NCBI GenBank assembly: GCA_036387415.1
Contig: DASVTU010000022.1
Coordinates: 1-64,000, forward strand
DNA length: 64,000 nucleotides
Source of the DNA: DASVTU01 sp036387415
GTDB taxonomy: Bacteria; Acidobacteriota; Blastocatellia; Pyrinomonadales; Pyrinomonadaceae
Direction: 5' to 3'
A program made the position numbers and the translations under genes. Position 1 is the stretch's first letter. Every line of letters begins with the position of its first letter. This document shows, one piece after another, positions 16,663 to 25,815 of this stretch. Under the pieces are notes generated by a model that ran no database searches, was not told where the DNA came from, and worked only from the letters and a program-made list of their open reading frames with translations.

Positions 16663-17221
16663 GGCTGTCTCGGGGCCGCCTTCGAGTTGAGAGACGCCGT
16701 GTGGCGGCCTTTGCACGAAGTGACGATGAGCGGACTTCGCTTGTTGACGTGGGGCGAGACAGGGAAGTTTCGCCCCCGTTAACGCGAGGCGCGAGGCCGG
16801 CGCTCTTGAAGGCCGCGAGGCTGGCCCGTCAGCGATTGTCCGACGCGGCAAGCTTAATTAGAGGCGCGCGGCAAGTCAATGGCTTTTCCCGAGCCGTGGA
16901 GACGGCCGGCGGGCCGATTTCTCACCCGCCCGTCGTGTCGGGTTGGGATGTCCGGTGATTAGTCATTTACTATGATTGTACGCGCGCGGCTCGGACGAAT
17001 TATTGACAACCGGGGCGGCTGCGAATACCGTAACATCCGTCTCACAAAGCAGCTCGAAGCTTCGGCGGCCCTTGCTCGCGTCGTGAAGTCGAGCACGCGA
17101 CTCCTGTTAACCCGAGCAGAGTTTTTTTTTAATATCCACCTCGCCGCCCGTCTCGCCCTTACCAGTTCCCACAGCGAGACGGAGACCGCGGTTTCCGAGT
17201 CCGCACACGAGAGAGCATCTT
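16663..17221. other. Divergent intergenic region, 559 bp
   Basis: The gap lies between the leftward porin gene and the rightward CHAT gene. A TTGACA at 17003-17008, 17 bases before TACCGT at 17026-17031, is a possible but weak rightward promoter. A run of nine T bases lies near 17125. No RNA gene or strong hairpin was seen. Confidence 0.35.
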
Positions 17222-20194
17222 ATGAGTTCCTCGACCCTCAACAACTCGCGGCGTAGTCCGAAGCCCACACCCGACCTCACCCGGCGAAGGCGGCTCGCGC
17301 CCCTGTCGCTCTGCCTCCCACTCTTATCCGCCTGCCTGCTCTCGTGCGCCGCGGACCGTCTGGCGGTCGCGCAGGCGACGCGCCCGCGGACGCAGCAGGC
17401 GCGGCCCCTTGAGCGCGAAATCGCCGGCAGCGAAATGCACTCCTACGGGGTGACGTCCACGCCGGGGCAGCTCATCCGGGCCTTCTTCGAGCAGCGCGGG
17501 GTTGACGTGGTCATCACCCTGCTCGACCCCGAGGGGCAGGAGTTGCAGCGCGTTGACAACCCCGCGGCCGGCTCGTGGGGGCCGGAGCCGCTCTTCTTCG
17601 AGGTCGGGCGGGGCGGCCGTTACTTCATACAGGTGCGCCCGCGCAGCCCGTCCGCCCCCCCCGGCAGATACCTTTTCGGCATCGAGTCGCGGCGGGCCGC
17701 GGCCGGCGACAAGGGGACTTTCCCGGCCGAGCGCGCCTTCGCCGAAGCCGCGCGGCTGTTGGCCGACTCGGCGGGCAACCGGCGGGAGGCCGAGGCGAAG
17801 TACGAAGAGGCGCTGCGACTCTTCCGCGCCGCGCGCGACCTGCGCGGCGAAGTCCTCACGCTCAGCACCATCGCCTCCACCCGCGCCTCGGCGGGCGACG
17901 AGCAGGGGGCCTTACCCTTCTTCGCGGAGGCGCTGAGGCTGCAAACGTCGCGCGGCGACGAGGGCGGCGCGGCCTTCACCCGGAGCGAGATTGCGAGGGC
18001 GTACCTCTCGCTCGGCGACCGCGACCGCGCGCTCGAATACCTCGAAGCCGCGCGCCGCGGCTTTCTGGCCGCGGGCGACAGGCGCATGGCCGCCTACACC
18101 TACGCCCACGCGGGGGCGGTTCACGACTCGATGGGCGAGCAGAAGGAGGCGCTCGCCGCCTACGAGCGGGCGCTGCCGCTGTTCCGCGAGGCCGAAGACC
18201 GGCAGGGCGAAGCCTCGGCGCTCAACAACATCGGGCTCGCGTACGACTCGCTCGGCGAGAAGAGGCGGGCGCACGACTCTTACACCCGGGCGCTCGCTCT
18301 CATACACTCGGAAGCGAAGCTGTGCCACGCGCTGGCGCCCGCGCTCTCGAACGTCGCCTTCGGGGCGCTCGACGCGGGCGACAGGCTGAAGGCGCTCGAA
18401 TACCTTGAGCAGGCGCTCGCGCTCCAACGCGCGGGCGGCGACCGCGAGGGCGAGGCGCGGACGCTCAACAACCTCGGCTTCGTCTACAACTCGCTCGGCG
18501 AGCGGCGGAAGGCGCTCGAATACCTCGGCCGGGCTCTCGCGGTCAACCGCGAGGTCGGCAGCCGCGAGGGCGAGGGCGACGCCTTCGGCAACCTGATGTT
18601 CACGTGGAGGGCCGGGGGCAGGCCGCAGGCGGCCATCTTCTACGGCAAGCAGGCGGTCAACGTCTATCAGGAGGTGCGCAGGCAGAAAGCCTCGCTCGAC
18701 CGGGAGGCGCAGAGGAGCTTCGTCAGGTCGCGGGAGAACACCTACCAGCAACTCGCCGACCTGCTCATCGCGCGCAACCGCCTGCTCGAAGCGCAGCAGG
18801 TGCTCGGCCTCCTCAAGGAGGAGGAATATTTTCAGTACGTGCGGCGCGACGGCAACGAAGCCTCCGGCCTCAAAGGGCGCGCGGCCCTGAACCCGGCCGA
18901 GAGCGATCTGGAGAAACGCTACCGCGACATCTCCGAGGCGCTCCCGGCGCTGGCGCGGCGGCGCGGCGAGCTTGAGGCGAAGAGGCCGAACCTGACCGCC
19001 GACGAGACGCTGCAACTCGACAGGATTAACAGCGACCTGAGCATCGCCGACCAGGCGTTTCAGAAGTTCGTCGCGCAGATGTCGGACGAACTCCCGGACT
19101 CGCAGCGCGGCGGGGCGGCCTTCGCGGGCGAAGACTCGCAGGGCATCGTCGAAGACCTGAGACAACTCGGGCCGGGCGTGGCCGCCGTCTACACCTCAAT
19201 CGGCGAGGAGAAATACCGCGCCATCGTCTTCACCAAAGACATCAAGGCGGGCAGGGAGTACGCCATCAAGTCCGCCGACCTTTACAAGAAAATCTTCGCC
19301 TTCCGGCAGGCGCTCGAAGACCCGCGCAGCGACCCGCGCCCGCACGCGCAGGAGTTGTACAGAATCCTCGTCGGCCCCGTGGCCGACATCCTGAAGGGCG
19401 CCCAGGTCGAGACGGTGATGTGGTCGCTGACCGGCCCCCTGCGGTACGTCCCCGTCGCCGCGCTGCACGACGGCGAGAAGTATCTGGTCGAGCGCTACCG
19501 GAACACCGTCTTCACGCCCGTCAACACCTCACACCTGACGGACGCGCCGGGCGGGGGCTGGCGCGGGCTCGGCGTGGGCGTGTCGAAGGCGCTCGGGCAG
19601 TTCCCCGCCCTCCCCGACGTCCCGCGCGAGCTTCACGGCATCTTCCGCGACGAGGACGTGGCGCCGGGGGCGCGCGGCGTCATCTCGGGCAAGGTGTTTC
19701 TGGACGAGACCTTCACGGCGGAGACTTTCTTCGCGCAGCTGAGGCAGAGGCACCCGGTCGTTCACATCGCCAGCCACTTCCGGTTCCAGCCGGGCAACGT
19801 CACGAACTCGTTCCTGCTGCTCGGCAACGGCGAGGAGTTGTCGCTCGCCAGGATAAGGGCTACGCCGAACGTCTTCGGCGGCGTAGACCTGCTGGCGCTC
19901 TCGGCCTGCGAGACGGCGACGACGGGCGAGGACGCCGACGGCAAAGAGGTCGAAGGCTTCGCCGTGCTGGCGCAGCAGAGGGGCGCGCGCTCCGTGCTGG
20001 CGAGCCTGTGGCCCGTGGCCGACAAGAGCACGCCGCTGCTGATGGAGAAGTTCTACCAGTTGCGCGGCGCCAACCCGCGGGACTCGAAGGCCGAGGCCCT
20101 GCGCGCGGCCCAGCTCTCGCTGCTGCGCGACAACCCCTCCTTCTCGCACCCGTACTTCTGGGCCCCCTTCATCCTCATCGGCAACTGGCGCTGA
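17222..20194 (+). CDS. Exported TPR-CHAT protein (caspase-like peptidase domain), probable lipoprotein
   Basis: A 990-aa protein. The N-terminus has an RRRR stretch, a hydrophobic core and a lipobox-like LLSC (Cys42), so it is probably a lipoprotein or at least exported. A PPC-like beta-sandwich follows (about 65-155, with VVITLLDPEGQELQRVD), then about eight tetratricopeptide repeats (180-480; signatures ALNNIGLAYDSLGEKRRA, TLNNLGFVYNSLGERRKA) and a helical linker. The C-terminal CHAT domain (about 690-990) has the expected caspase-like dyad: His852 in VVHIASHFRF and Cys896 in LLALSACETA. CHAT proteases cut partner proteins when TPRs or associated sensors are triggered. The gene converges on the STAND-WD40 gene with an 18-base gap. 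Confidence 0.93.
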   Translation: MSSSTLNNSRRSPKPTPDLTRRRRLAPLSLCLPLLSACLLSCAADRLAVAQATRPRTQQARPLEREIAGSEMHSYGVTSTPGQLIRAFFEQRGVDVVITLLDPEGQELQRVDNPAAGSWGPEPLFFEVGRGGRYFIQVRPRSPSAPPGRYLFGIESRRAAAGDKGTFPAERAFAEAARLLADSAGNRREAEAKYEEALRLFRAARDLRGEVLTLSTIASTRASAGDEQGALPFFAEALRLQTSRGDEGGAAFTRSEIARAYLSLGDRDRALEYLEAARRGFLAAGDRRMAAYTYAHAGAVHDSMGEQKEALAAYERALPLFREAEDRQGEASALNNIGLAYDSLGEKRRAHDSYTRALALIHSEAKLCHALAPALSNVAFGALDAGDRLKALEYLEQALALQRAGGDREGEARTLNNLGFVYNSLGERRKALEYLGRALAVNREVGSREGEGDAFGNLMFTWRAGGRPQAAIFYGKQAVNVYQEVRRQKASLDREAQRSFVRSRENTYQQLADLLIARNRLLEAQQVLGLLKEEEYFQYVRRDGNEASGLKGRAALNPAESDLEKRYRDISEALPALARRRGELEAKRPNLTADETLQLDRINSDLSIADQAFQKFVAQMSDELPDSQRGGAAFAGEDSQGIVEDLRQLGPGVAAVYTSIGEEKYRAIVFTKDIKAGREYAIKSADLYKKIFAFRQALEDPRSDPRPHAQELYRILVGPVADILKGAQVETVMWSLTGPLRYVPVAALHDGEKYLVERYRNTVFTPVNTSHLTDAPGGGWRGLGVGVSKALGQFPALPDVPRELHGIFRDEDVAPGARGVISGKVFLDETFTAETFFAQLRQRHPVVHIASHFRFQPGNVTNSFLLLGNGEELSLARIRATPNVFGGVDLLALSACETATTGEDADGKEVEGFAVLAQQRGARSVLASLWPVADKSTPLLMEKFYQLRGANPRDSKAEALRAAQLSLLRDNPSFSHPYFWAPFILIGNWR

Positions 20195-20212
20195 GGGGAG
20201 GTTCGGCGGCCG

Positions 20213-23200
20213 TCATTTACTGCCCGCGGAGACCTCTTCGTTCGTCGCCGCGTACCAGAGTTTGACCTGCCAGTCGAAGCTGCCGCTGGCGAGCGTCCGG
20301 CCGTCGGGCGAGAAGGCGACGGAGGTGACGGCCCCGAGGTGGCCTTCCAGCTTCACCAGCTCCTGGAAAGAGACGGCGCTCCACAGCCGCACGGTCTTGT
20401 CCGCGCTGCCGGTGGCGATGGTGCGCCCGTCGGGCGAGAACTTAATCGACCTGATGGCGCCCTCGTGTCCCCCGAGCGCCGCCAGCAACTCATGACGGGC
20501 CGCGTCATAGAGCTGCACCACCCCGTGGTCGCCGCCGGACGCCACCGTCAGGCGCCTGCCGCCGGGGGCCAGCGGGTCGGGCGAAGACGCGTAGGCCACG
20601 GCCCAGACCGCCCCCATCTGTCCGCCGAGCGGCCGGCGCTCCGGCCGCTGCGCGACGAGGTCCCAAAGGTAAACGCTCCCTGCCATGTCGCCGCTCACGA
20701 GTGAGCTGCCGTCGGGCGAGAAGGCGACCGAGGTGACCGTGCCGGTGTGGCCGTCGAGCGTCCGCGGCTGCCCGTCCGGCGTGCCGAGGTTCCAGACCTT
20801 GATGGTCTTGTCGTCGCCGGCGGCGGCGAGCAGGCGGGAGTCCGGCGAAAAGGCGACACTGTAGACGGCCTGCGTGAAGCCGCCGGGGAGCACGACGGGC
20901 GGGCGCGTCGGCTCGCCGAGGCTCCAGAGCTTGACGGCCCCGTCGCGGCCGGCGGTCGTGAGCGAGCGGCCGTCGGGCGAGAAGGCGAGCGACCAGACGA
21001 CGTCTTTGTGCGCCTTGAATCCGCGCAGCTCCCTTCGCGTGCGCGCGTCCCATATCTTAACTTCCCCCTCGGCGGCGCCCGTCGCGAGGAGCCTCCCGTC
21101 CGGCGAGTAAGCGACGACGGAGACGGGCGCGCCGATGCCTTTGAGCGTGGCGAACCCGCCACGCGAGCCGATGTCCCAGAGTTTCACGAGCTTGTCGTAG
21201 CCGCCGGAGGCGAGCACGAGGCCGTCGGGCGAGAAGGCGACCGCCGAGACGATGTCGGTGTGGCTGCCGACGGTCAGGGGCGCATCCCCGGGCTTCGTCG
21301 TGTCCCAGAGCCGCACGGTCTTGTCTTCGCCGCCGCTGGCGAGCGTCCGGCCGTCGGGCGAGAAGGCGACCGAACCGACCGCGCCCCCGTGACCTTTGAG
21401 CGTGACCGCCCTTCTCCCCGGCGCGCGGACGTTCCAGAGGTTGATGGAGCCGTCGTCGCCGCCGCCCGCGAGCGTCGCGCCGTCCGACGAGAAAGAGAGC
21501 GAGAGGACGGGCTGCGCCTGCGTCGCTATCGTCGCGGGCTGCGGCGAAGGCGCGCCCAGGCCCCAGAGCCTCACCGTGCCGTCGTTGCCCGCGCTGGCGA
21601 GCGCGCGGCCGTCGGGCGAGAAGGCGAGCGCGCGAACCATGTCCTGATGCCCCTTGAGCGCGCGCGGCCCGCCCGCCGCGTCCCCCAGCCCCCAGAGCCA
21701 GACGGCCTTGTCTTCGCCGGCCGCCGCGAGCGTGGAGGAGTCGGGCGAGAAGGCGACCGCGTAGAGCGGCCCGGAGGGGCCGCGTAAGACCCGCGGCGCC
21801 TTCCCCGGCTCGGCCGCGTCCCAGACCTTGACGGTGTTGTCGTCGGCGGCGACGGCGAACCGGCGGCCGTCGGGGGAGTAGACCAGGGACGCGACGGAGG
21901 CGTTATTGCCGCCCCAATACGGCGCGTCAATCAGCCGGCGCGAGACGGCGTCCCAAATCCTCACCGTCCCGTCCACGCTGGCCGTCACGATGTTCCTGCC
22001 GTCGGGCGAGAAGGCGACCGAGGTCACCGTGTCTTTATGCTCCTCCAGCGTTTCAAGCTCTTTGTGGTAGACGCGCCAGAGGTAGTACCACTCGTAGCCG
22101 CGCAGGTCTTTCGCCCCGGGCGCGTCCGGCTTCGGCTCGAAGCTGTTGACCAGATAACGCGCCCGCACGATGTGCCCGGAGTGGAACGCCTGCTGCGACA
22201 GGTTGAGGTCGGCGGCGTAGAGGAGGTTGTTCGCCCGCTCGGCTTCGGCCGTGGCCTTCAGCTCCGACTCGTGGGCCGCGCGCTTCTGTTCGAGCGCGAC
22301 GAGCTTCTGGCGCTCGGCCTCGGCCCCGGCGCTGACGGCCTTCAGCTCGTTCTCGCGCGCGATGCGCGCCTGCTCCTCCGCCCGCTGCTTCTGTTCGAGG
22401 GTGGCCTTGCGCGCCTCCTCGGCCTCGTTGAAATTCTGCTCGGCCTTCGCCTTCTGCGTCTCGGCCAGCTCCTTCTGCTGTTCGGCGATCTGTTTTTGGC
22501 GCTGCGCGTTGGCCTTCTCCTCCTCCGCGATTCGCGTCTGCCGCTCCAGCTGCGCGGTCTTCAGCACCGCCTCGCGCCGCGCGGCGAGCGCCATCGCCGT
22601 GGCGGCGACCGAGAAGAGGAAGAGGATGAGGAGGACGACGGCGACGAGGCGCGTGCGGCGCAGCTCGCGGCGGCGCGACCTCTCCTTCGCGTACGCCCTG
22701 AGGTCGCGTATCTCGCGGCTCTGTTCGAGGAAGTCCATCGCCATCTCGAATTCGGGGTGGTAGCGGTGCGCCCACGCCTCGTTCGGGTGGTTCTCTTCGC
22801 TCCAGTTGAGCGCGAGTTGCAGCTCGGGGTCGCGCAGGAGCCGCGACTCGCCGCGCCGGTAGAGCGCGGCGGTCTCGGCCAGCCGCAGGTAGATGCGCGC
22901 CGAGCGCGACTCCTCATCCACCCACTCGCGCAGGCGACGCCAGCAGCGGATTAAACTCTCGTGCGAGATGTCTATCACCGAGTCGGGGCGGAGCCTCACC
23001 CCGGCGGGCGGCCTGAGGAACGACCTCCCCTCGCGCCGGAAGGGTTCGAGCACGGCGACGACTTCGGCCTCCGTCGCCTCGGTCAGCGCGCAAATCTCGC
23101 GCAGCTCGATGGGCCGCCGCGTCTCGCGGTTGTCGGCGCCCCTCTCGGTCAGCCCCTTGAACATCTTCTCGGCGATGAGGCGGCTGCGCGCGTCCGGCAG

Positions 23201-24154
23201 CTCGGCGTACGCCTCGTCGGCGTGGCGCGACAGCGCCTCGCCCATCCCGCCCGTCGCCTCGTAGTGGCGCAGGTCCACGGGCTCGCCCTCCGCGTGGTCG
23301 GCGCGCCAGCAGTCCCATGCGCGCATCAGGGCGTGTTGCAGGATGGGCAGTTGGTCCTGGTCGTCGCCCATGTCGTTGAGCAGGCGGTTGACGAGGCGCG
23401 TGGAGATTTCGCCGCCGCAGACGGCTACGGGGCCGGTGATGGCCTCGCGGCGCTGTTCGCGCGTCAGGCGGGGGATGAGGAACTGACTTTCGTTAATCGC
23501 CTCGGGCAAGTCCCAGAAGAGCGCGCAGTCGCCGAGGTAGTCGGAGCGCAGCGTCAGCACGACGTAGACGGGAACCTCCCTCTGGCCGACGGCCGCGAGG
23601 AGCAGTTTGACGAAGGCCGCGGCCTCGTTCCCGTACCGCTCGCCCCCGGCCACGCCCGCGAAGCGGAACAGCTCCTCGAACTGGTCCACTATGACGAGCA
23701 GGTTCTCGTTCGGGGGCGTGCGCGTCTGGCGGACGGCCTCGACGAGCCCGAGGCTCCCGCGCCTGAGCGTCGCCTCGGTGATGACCACCTGGAGCGCGGC
23801 GTTCTCCTCGATGTCGGAGCCGAAGACGGTCGGCTCGTTGAGGGCGCGCGCGAGGTTGCCGAGCGGGTCGCTGCCCGGGCGCATCAGCGCCACCCGCCAG
23901 TTGGCGCCCGCGCTCGGCATGAAGCCCCCGAAGAGCGCGGGCAGCAGCCCGGCGCGCACGAGCGAAGACTTGCCGCTGCCCGACGTGCCGACGACCGCGA
24001 CGAACCGCCGCGCGGCCAGCTTGGCTAACATCCGCTCGCTCTGGCCGTCGCGCCCGAAGTAGAGGGTGCTCTCGTGGAACTCGAAGGGGCGCAGGCCGGG
24101 GAAAGGGTTCGACGGCGCCTCAACGTCGGCCCCGTAGGCGTGTTCGGTAGTCAT
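20213..24154 (-). CDS. nSTAND1 NTPase - transmembrane - coiled coil - 14 WD40 repeats
   Basis: A 1313-aa protein. The N-terminus (NPFPGLRPFEFHESTLYFGR) is the hallmark of nSTAND1 NTPases. Walker A is GTSGSGKS (56-63) and Walker B LLVIVDQFEELF (about 157). A single membrane helix (LVAVVLLILFLFSVAATAMA) lies near residue 500, followed by a charged coiled coil rich in Glu, Gln and Lys (about 525-640). From about 695 to the end there are 14 WD40 repeats, each with an AFSPDG core and a V(R/K)LW ending, enough for two seven-bladed propellers. The ATG is certain: AAAGGAG lies seven bases upstream and it overlaps the TIR gene stop in an ATGA. STAND proteins oligomerise on ligand binding and recruit effectors; here the coupled TIR protein is the obvious candidate. 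Confidence 0.95.
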   Translation of the reverse strand: MTTEHAYGADVEAPSNPFPGLRPFEFHESTLYFGRDGQSERMLAKLAARRFVAVVGTSGSGKSSLVRAGLLPALFGGFMPSAGANWRVALMRPGSDPLGNLARALNEPTVFGSDIEENAALQVVITEATLRRGSLGLVEAVRQTRTPPNENLLVIVDQFEELFRFAGVAGGERYGNEAAAFVKLLLAAVGQREVPVYVVLTLRSDYLGDCALFWDLPEAINESQFLIPRLTREQRREAITGPVAVCGGEISTRLVNRLLNDMGDDQDQLPILQHALMRAWDCWRADHAEGEPVDLRHYEATGGMGEALSRHADEAYAELPDARSRLIAEKMFKGLTERGADNRETRRPIELREICALTEATEAEVVAVLEPFRREGRSFLRPPAGVRLRPDSVIDISHESLIRCWRRLREWVDEESRSARIYLRLAETAALYRRGESRLLRDPELQLALNWSEENHPNEAWAHRYHPEFEMAMDFLEQSREIRDLRAYAKERSRRRELRRTRLVAVVLLILFLFSVAATAMALAARREAVLKTAQLERQTRIAEEEKANAQRQKQIAEQQKELAETQKAKAEQNFNEAEEARKATLEQKQRAEEQARIARENELKAVSAGAEAERQKLVALEQKRAAHESELKATAEAERANNLLYAADLNLSQQAFHSGHIVRARYLVNSFEPKPDAPGAKDLRGYEWYYLWRVYHKELETLEEHKDTVTSVAFSPDGRNIVTASVDGTVRIWDAVSRRLIDAPYWGGNNASVASLVYSPDGRRFAVAADDNTVKVWDAAEPGKAPRVLRGPSGPLYAVAFSPDSSTLAAAGEDKAVWLWGLGDAAGGPRALKGHQDMVRALAFSPDGRALASAGNDGTVRLWGLGAPSPQPATIATQAQPVLSLSFSSDGATLAGGGDDGSINLWNVRAPGRRAVTLKGHGGAVGSVAFSPDGRTLASGGEDKTVRLWDTTKPGDAPLTVGSHTDIVSAVAFSPDGLVLASGGYDKLVKLWDIGSRGGFATLKGIGAPVSVVAYSPDGRLLATGAAEGEVKIWDARTRRELRGFKAHKDVVWSLAFSPDGRSLTTAGRDGAVKLWSLGEPTRPPVVLPGGFTQAVYSVAFSPDSRLLAAAGDDKTIKVWNLGTPDGQPRTLDGHTGTVTSVAFSPDGSSLVSGDMAGSVYLWDLVAQRPERRPLGGQMGAVWAVAYASSPDPLAPGGRRLTVASGGDHGVVQLYDAARHELLAALGGHEGAIRSIKFSPDGRTIATGSADKTVRLWSAVSFQELVKLEGHLGAVTSVAFSPDGRTLASGSFDWQVKLWYAATNEEVSAGSK

Positions 24155-25668
24155 CCCCGTGCTCCTTTTTCCTTCCGAAGCTGGGTTAGAAAAGTGTGCA
24201 GAGTGTCGGGCGAGAACTGTTCGTAGTTCCTGATGATGGTGGCCTCGCGGTCTCGCAGGCGCTCCTTCGCGTCCGTCCGCGGCGCCCCGACGTAGATGGC
24301 CTTCGCCAGCAGCGGCGCGGCGCGGCCGTAGCCCGCCACCTTTTGCAGCTCGCGCAGCTTCATCCGCAGCCAGATTTCGTTCGCGCGCCCGTAATAGACG
24401 AGGACGGCGTCGCACTCCATGAGGTTAGCCTTGTGGTCTTCGTAGACCTGCGCCTCGTCGCCCTCCGTGACCGGCAGCACCACGTCCACCCCCTGGTCGA
24501 AGAGGTAACCGGCGAGCTGGTCGGCCTCCTCCAAATCTTCCCTGACGCAGATGAGGTAGAGGCTGACGCTCAAAGCCTCGCCCCCGCCCGCGGCCGGCTT
24601 CGGCTCCGGCTCCGGGCCGCGGCTCGCGGTCGCGTGAATAATCACCTTGAGGTCTTCCAGCTTGGTCTGTAGCACCTCGGTCCCCTTCCGCGCGGGTTGC
24701 CCGAGGAGAAAGTCGTTGATGAATCTCTGCTGCCGCTCGTCCTGAGACGAGAGCCCCACGGGCATCCAGACGAGGCGCAGGAAGTCCCCGCCGCGCTCGG
24801 CCGCAAGCTCCGACTGGATGTGGACGACCGACCTTTCCTCGCCCTCGGGGACGATGCCGTAGCGCTCGCCGATGAGGTGGACGGAGAAGTCGCTGCGCGA
24901 AAGGTACTCGCCGACGGCCTGCCTGAGGGCGTCCGCGTCGAGGGGCACCTCCCTGTCGGGCAGCACGGTGTGGCCGTGCTGCTGCAACTCACGCTTTATC
25001 TGATCCCTCTGCGCGCCGAGGTCCGAGGTGGTCTCCGCGAGGTAGACGGTCTTGCCGGGGCCAGCCTGCCCGACTTCGCCCGCGCGGTCGGCCGTGGCGT
25101 CGCCGGGGCAGCGCATGTCCTCGATGAGTTGCTTGATGTCGTAGGCGAGGTCGTCGAGCTTCTCCCAGTAGCGTATGTCGCGCTGCGGCACGACCTCGGG
25201 GCTGAACTCCCTGGCGCGGTCGCGCTCCGCGTCGTACTCGAAGAACTCGTAACCGAGCACGCCCTGTATTTGCCGCGGGTGGTCCCGGACGGGGACGAAC
25301 GTCTTGACGACTTTGAAGACCGGCAGCTTGTTGCCCGCGGGCGCGGCCCCGTTCGTCTTCGCGCTCTTGCAGAACACCTCCAACTCCCTCAGGCACCACT
25401 CGGACTTCACGTAGCGCGGCGAGAGGACGGAGACCAGAATCGCCACCCCGGAAATCTTCTCGACGAGCGCGTCCGCGAAGACGTCGTTGCCCTGAAGCTT
25501 CCGGTCGCGCCAGATGGAAGCCTCCTCGCCGAGCAGTTGCCCGAGGCGTATCTTTAACCTCTCGTGGAGGCTCTCGACCCACCCGCTGAGCCCCTCGGCC
25601 AAAGGCTGGTTGTCGATGTGGGCGTAGCTGATGAAGATGTCATCCTTGTAACGTGGGATCGGGCACAT
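24151..25668 (-). CDS. TIR-domain protein with three TIR/DUF4062-like modules
   Basis: A 505-aa soluble protein. Module 1 (8 to about 190) is a canonical TIR: DIFISYAHID at the start, IWRDRKLQGND, and SEWCLRELE with the position of the catalytic Glu kept (Glu95). Module 2 (about 207-360; TVYLAETTSDLGAQRDQIKR, VPLDADALRQAVGEYL) resembles DUF4062. Module 3 (about 376-505; LYLICVREDLEEADQLAGYL, CDAVLVYYGRANEIWL) is a divergent TIR-like fold without the WCxxE signature. TIR domains either scaffold or cleave NAD+; module 1 could be enzymatic. It is the first gene of a two-gene operon, with its TGA overlapping the STAND-WD40 ATG by four bases. AGGGGGAAAG precedes the ATG. Confidence 0.93.
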   Translation of the reverse strand: MCPIPRYKDDIFISYAHIDNQPLAEGLSGWVESLHERLKIRLGQLLGEEASIWRDRKLQGNDVFADALVEKISGVAILVSVLSPRYVKSEWCLRELEVFCKSAKTNGAAPAGNKLPVFKVVKTFVPVRDHPRQIQGVLGYEFFEYDAERDRAREFSPEVVPQRDIRYWEKLDDLAYDIKQLIEDMRCPGDATADRAGEVGQAGPGKTVYLAETTSDLGAQRDQIKRELQQHGHTVLPDREVPLDADALRQAVGEYLSRSDFSVHLIGERYGIVPEGEERSVVHIQSELAAERGGDFLRLVWMPVGLSSQDERQQRFINDFLLGQPARKGTEVLQTKLEDLKVIIHATASRGPEPEPKPAAGGGEALSVSLYLICVREDLEEADQLAGYLFDQGVDVVLPVTEGDEAQVYEDHKANLMECDAVLVYYGRANEIWLRMKLRELQKVAGYGRAAPLLAKAIYVGAPRTDAKERLRDREATIIRNYEQFSPDTLHTFLTQLRKEKGARG

Positions 25669-25815
25669 CTCTTTCCCCCTGACAGGCCGGCGAGGTAAGT
25701 GAGCGACTTCGCAGGAGCGCGTGAGCGTTTATTTTACTTCCCGGAGGACGTTACTTGAAGCTTTTTTCCAGGCAGAGCTGTCCGGTGAATGAACGTTGGC
25801 GTGTGAGGGTGGTGT

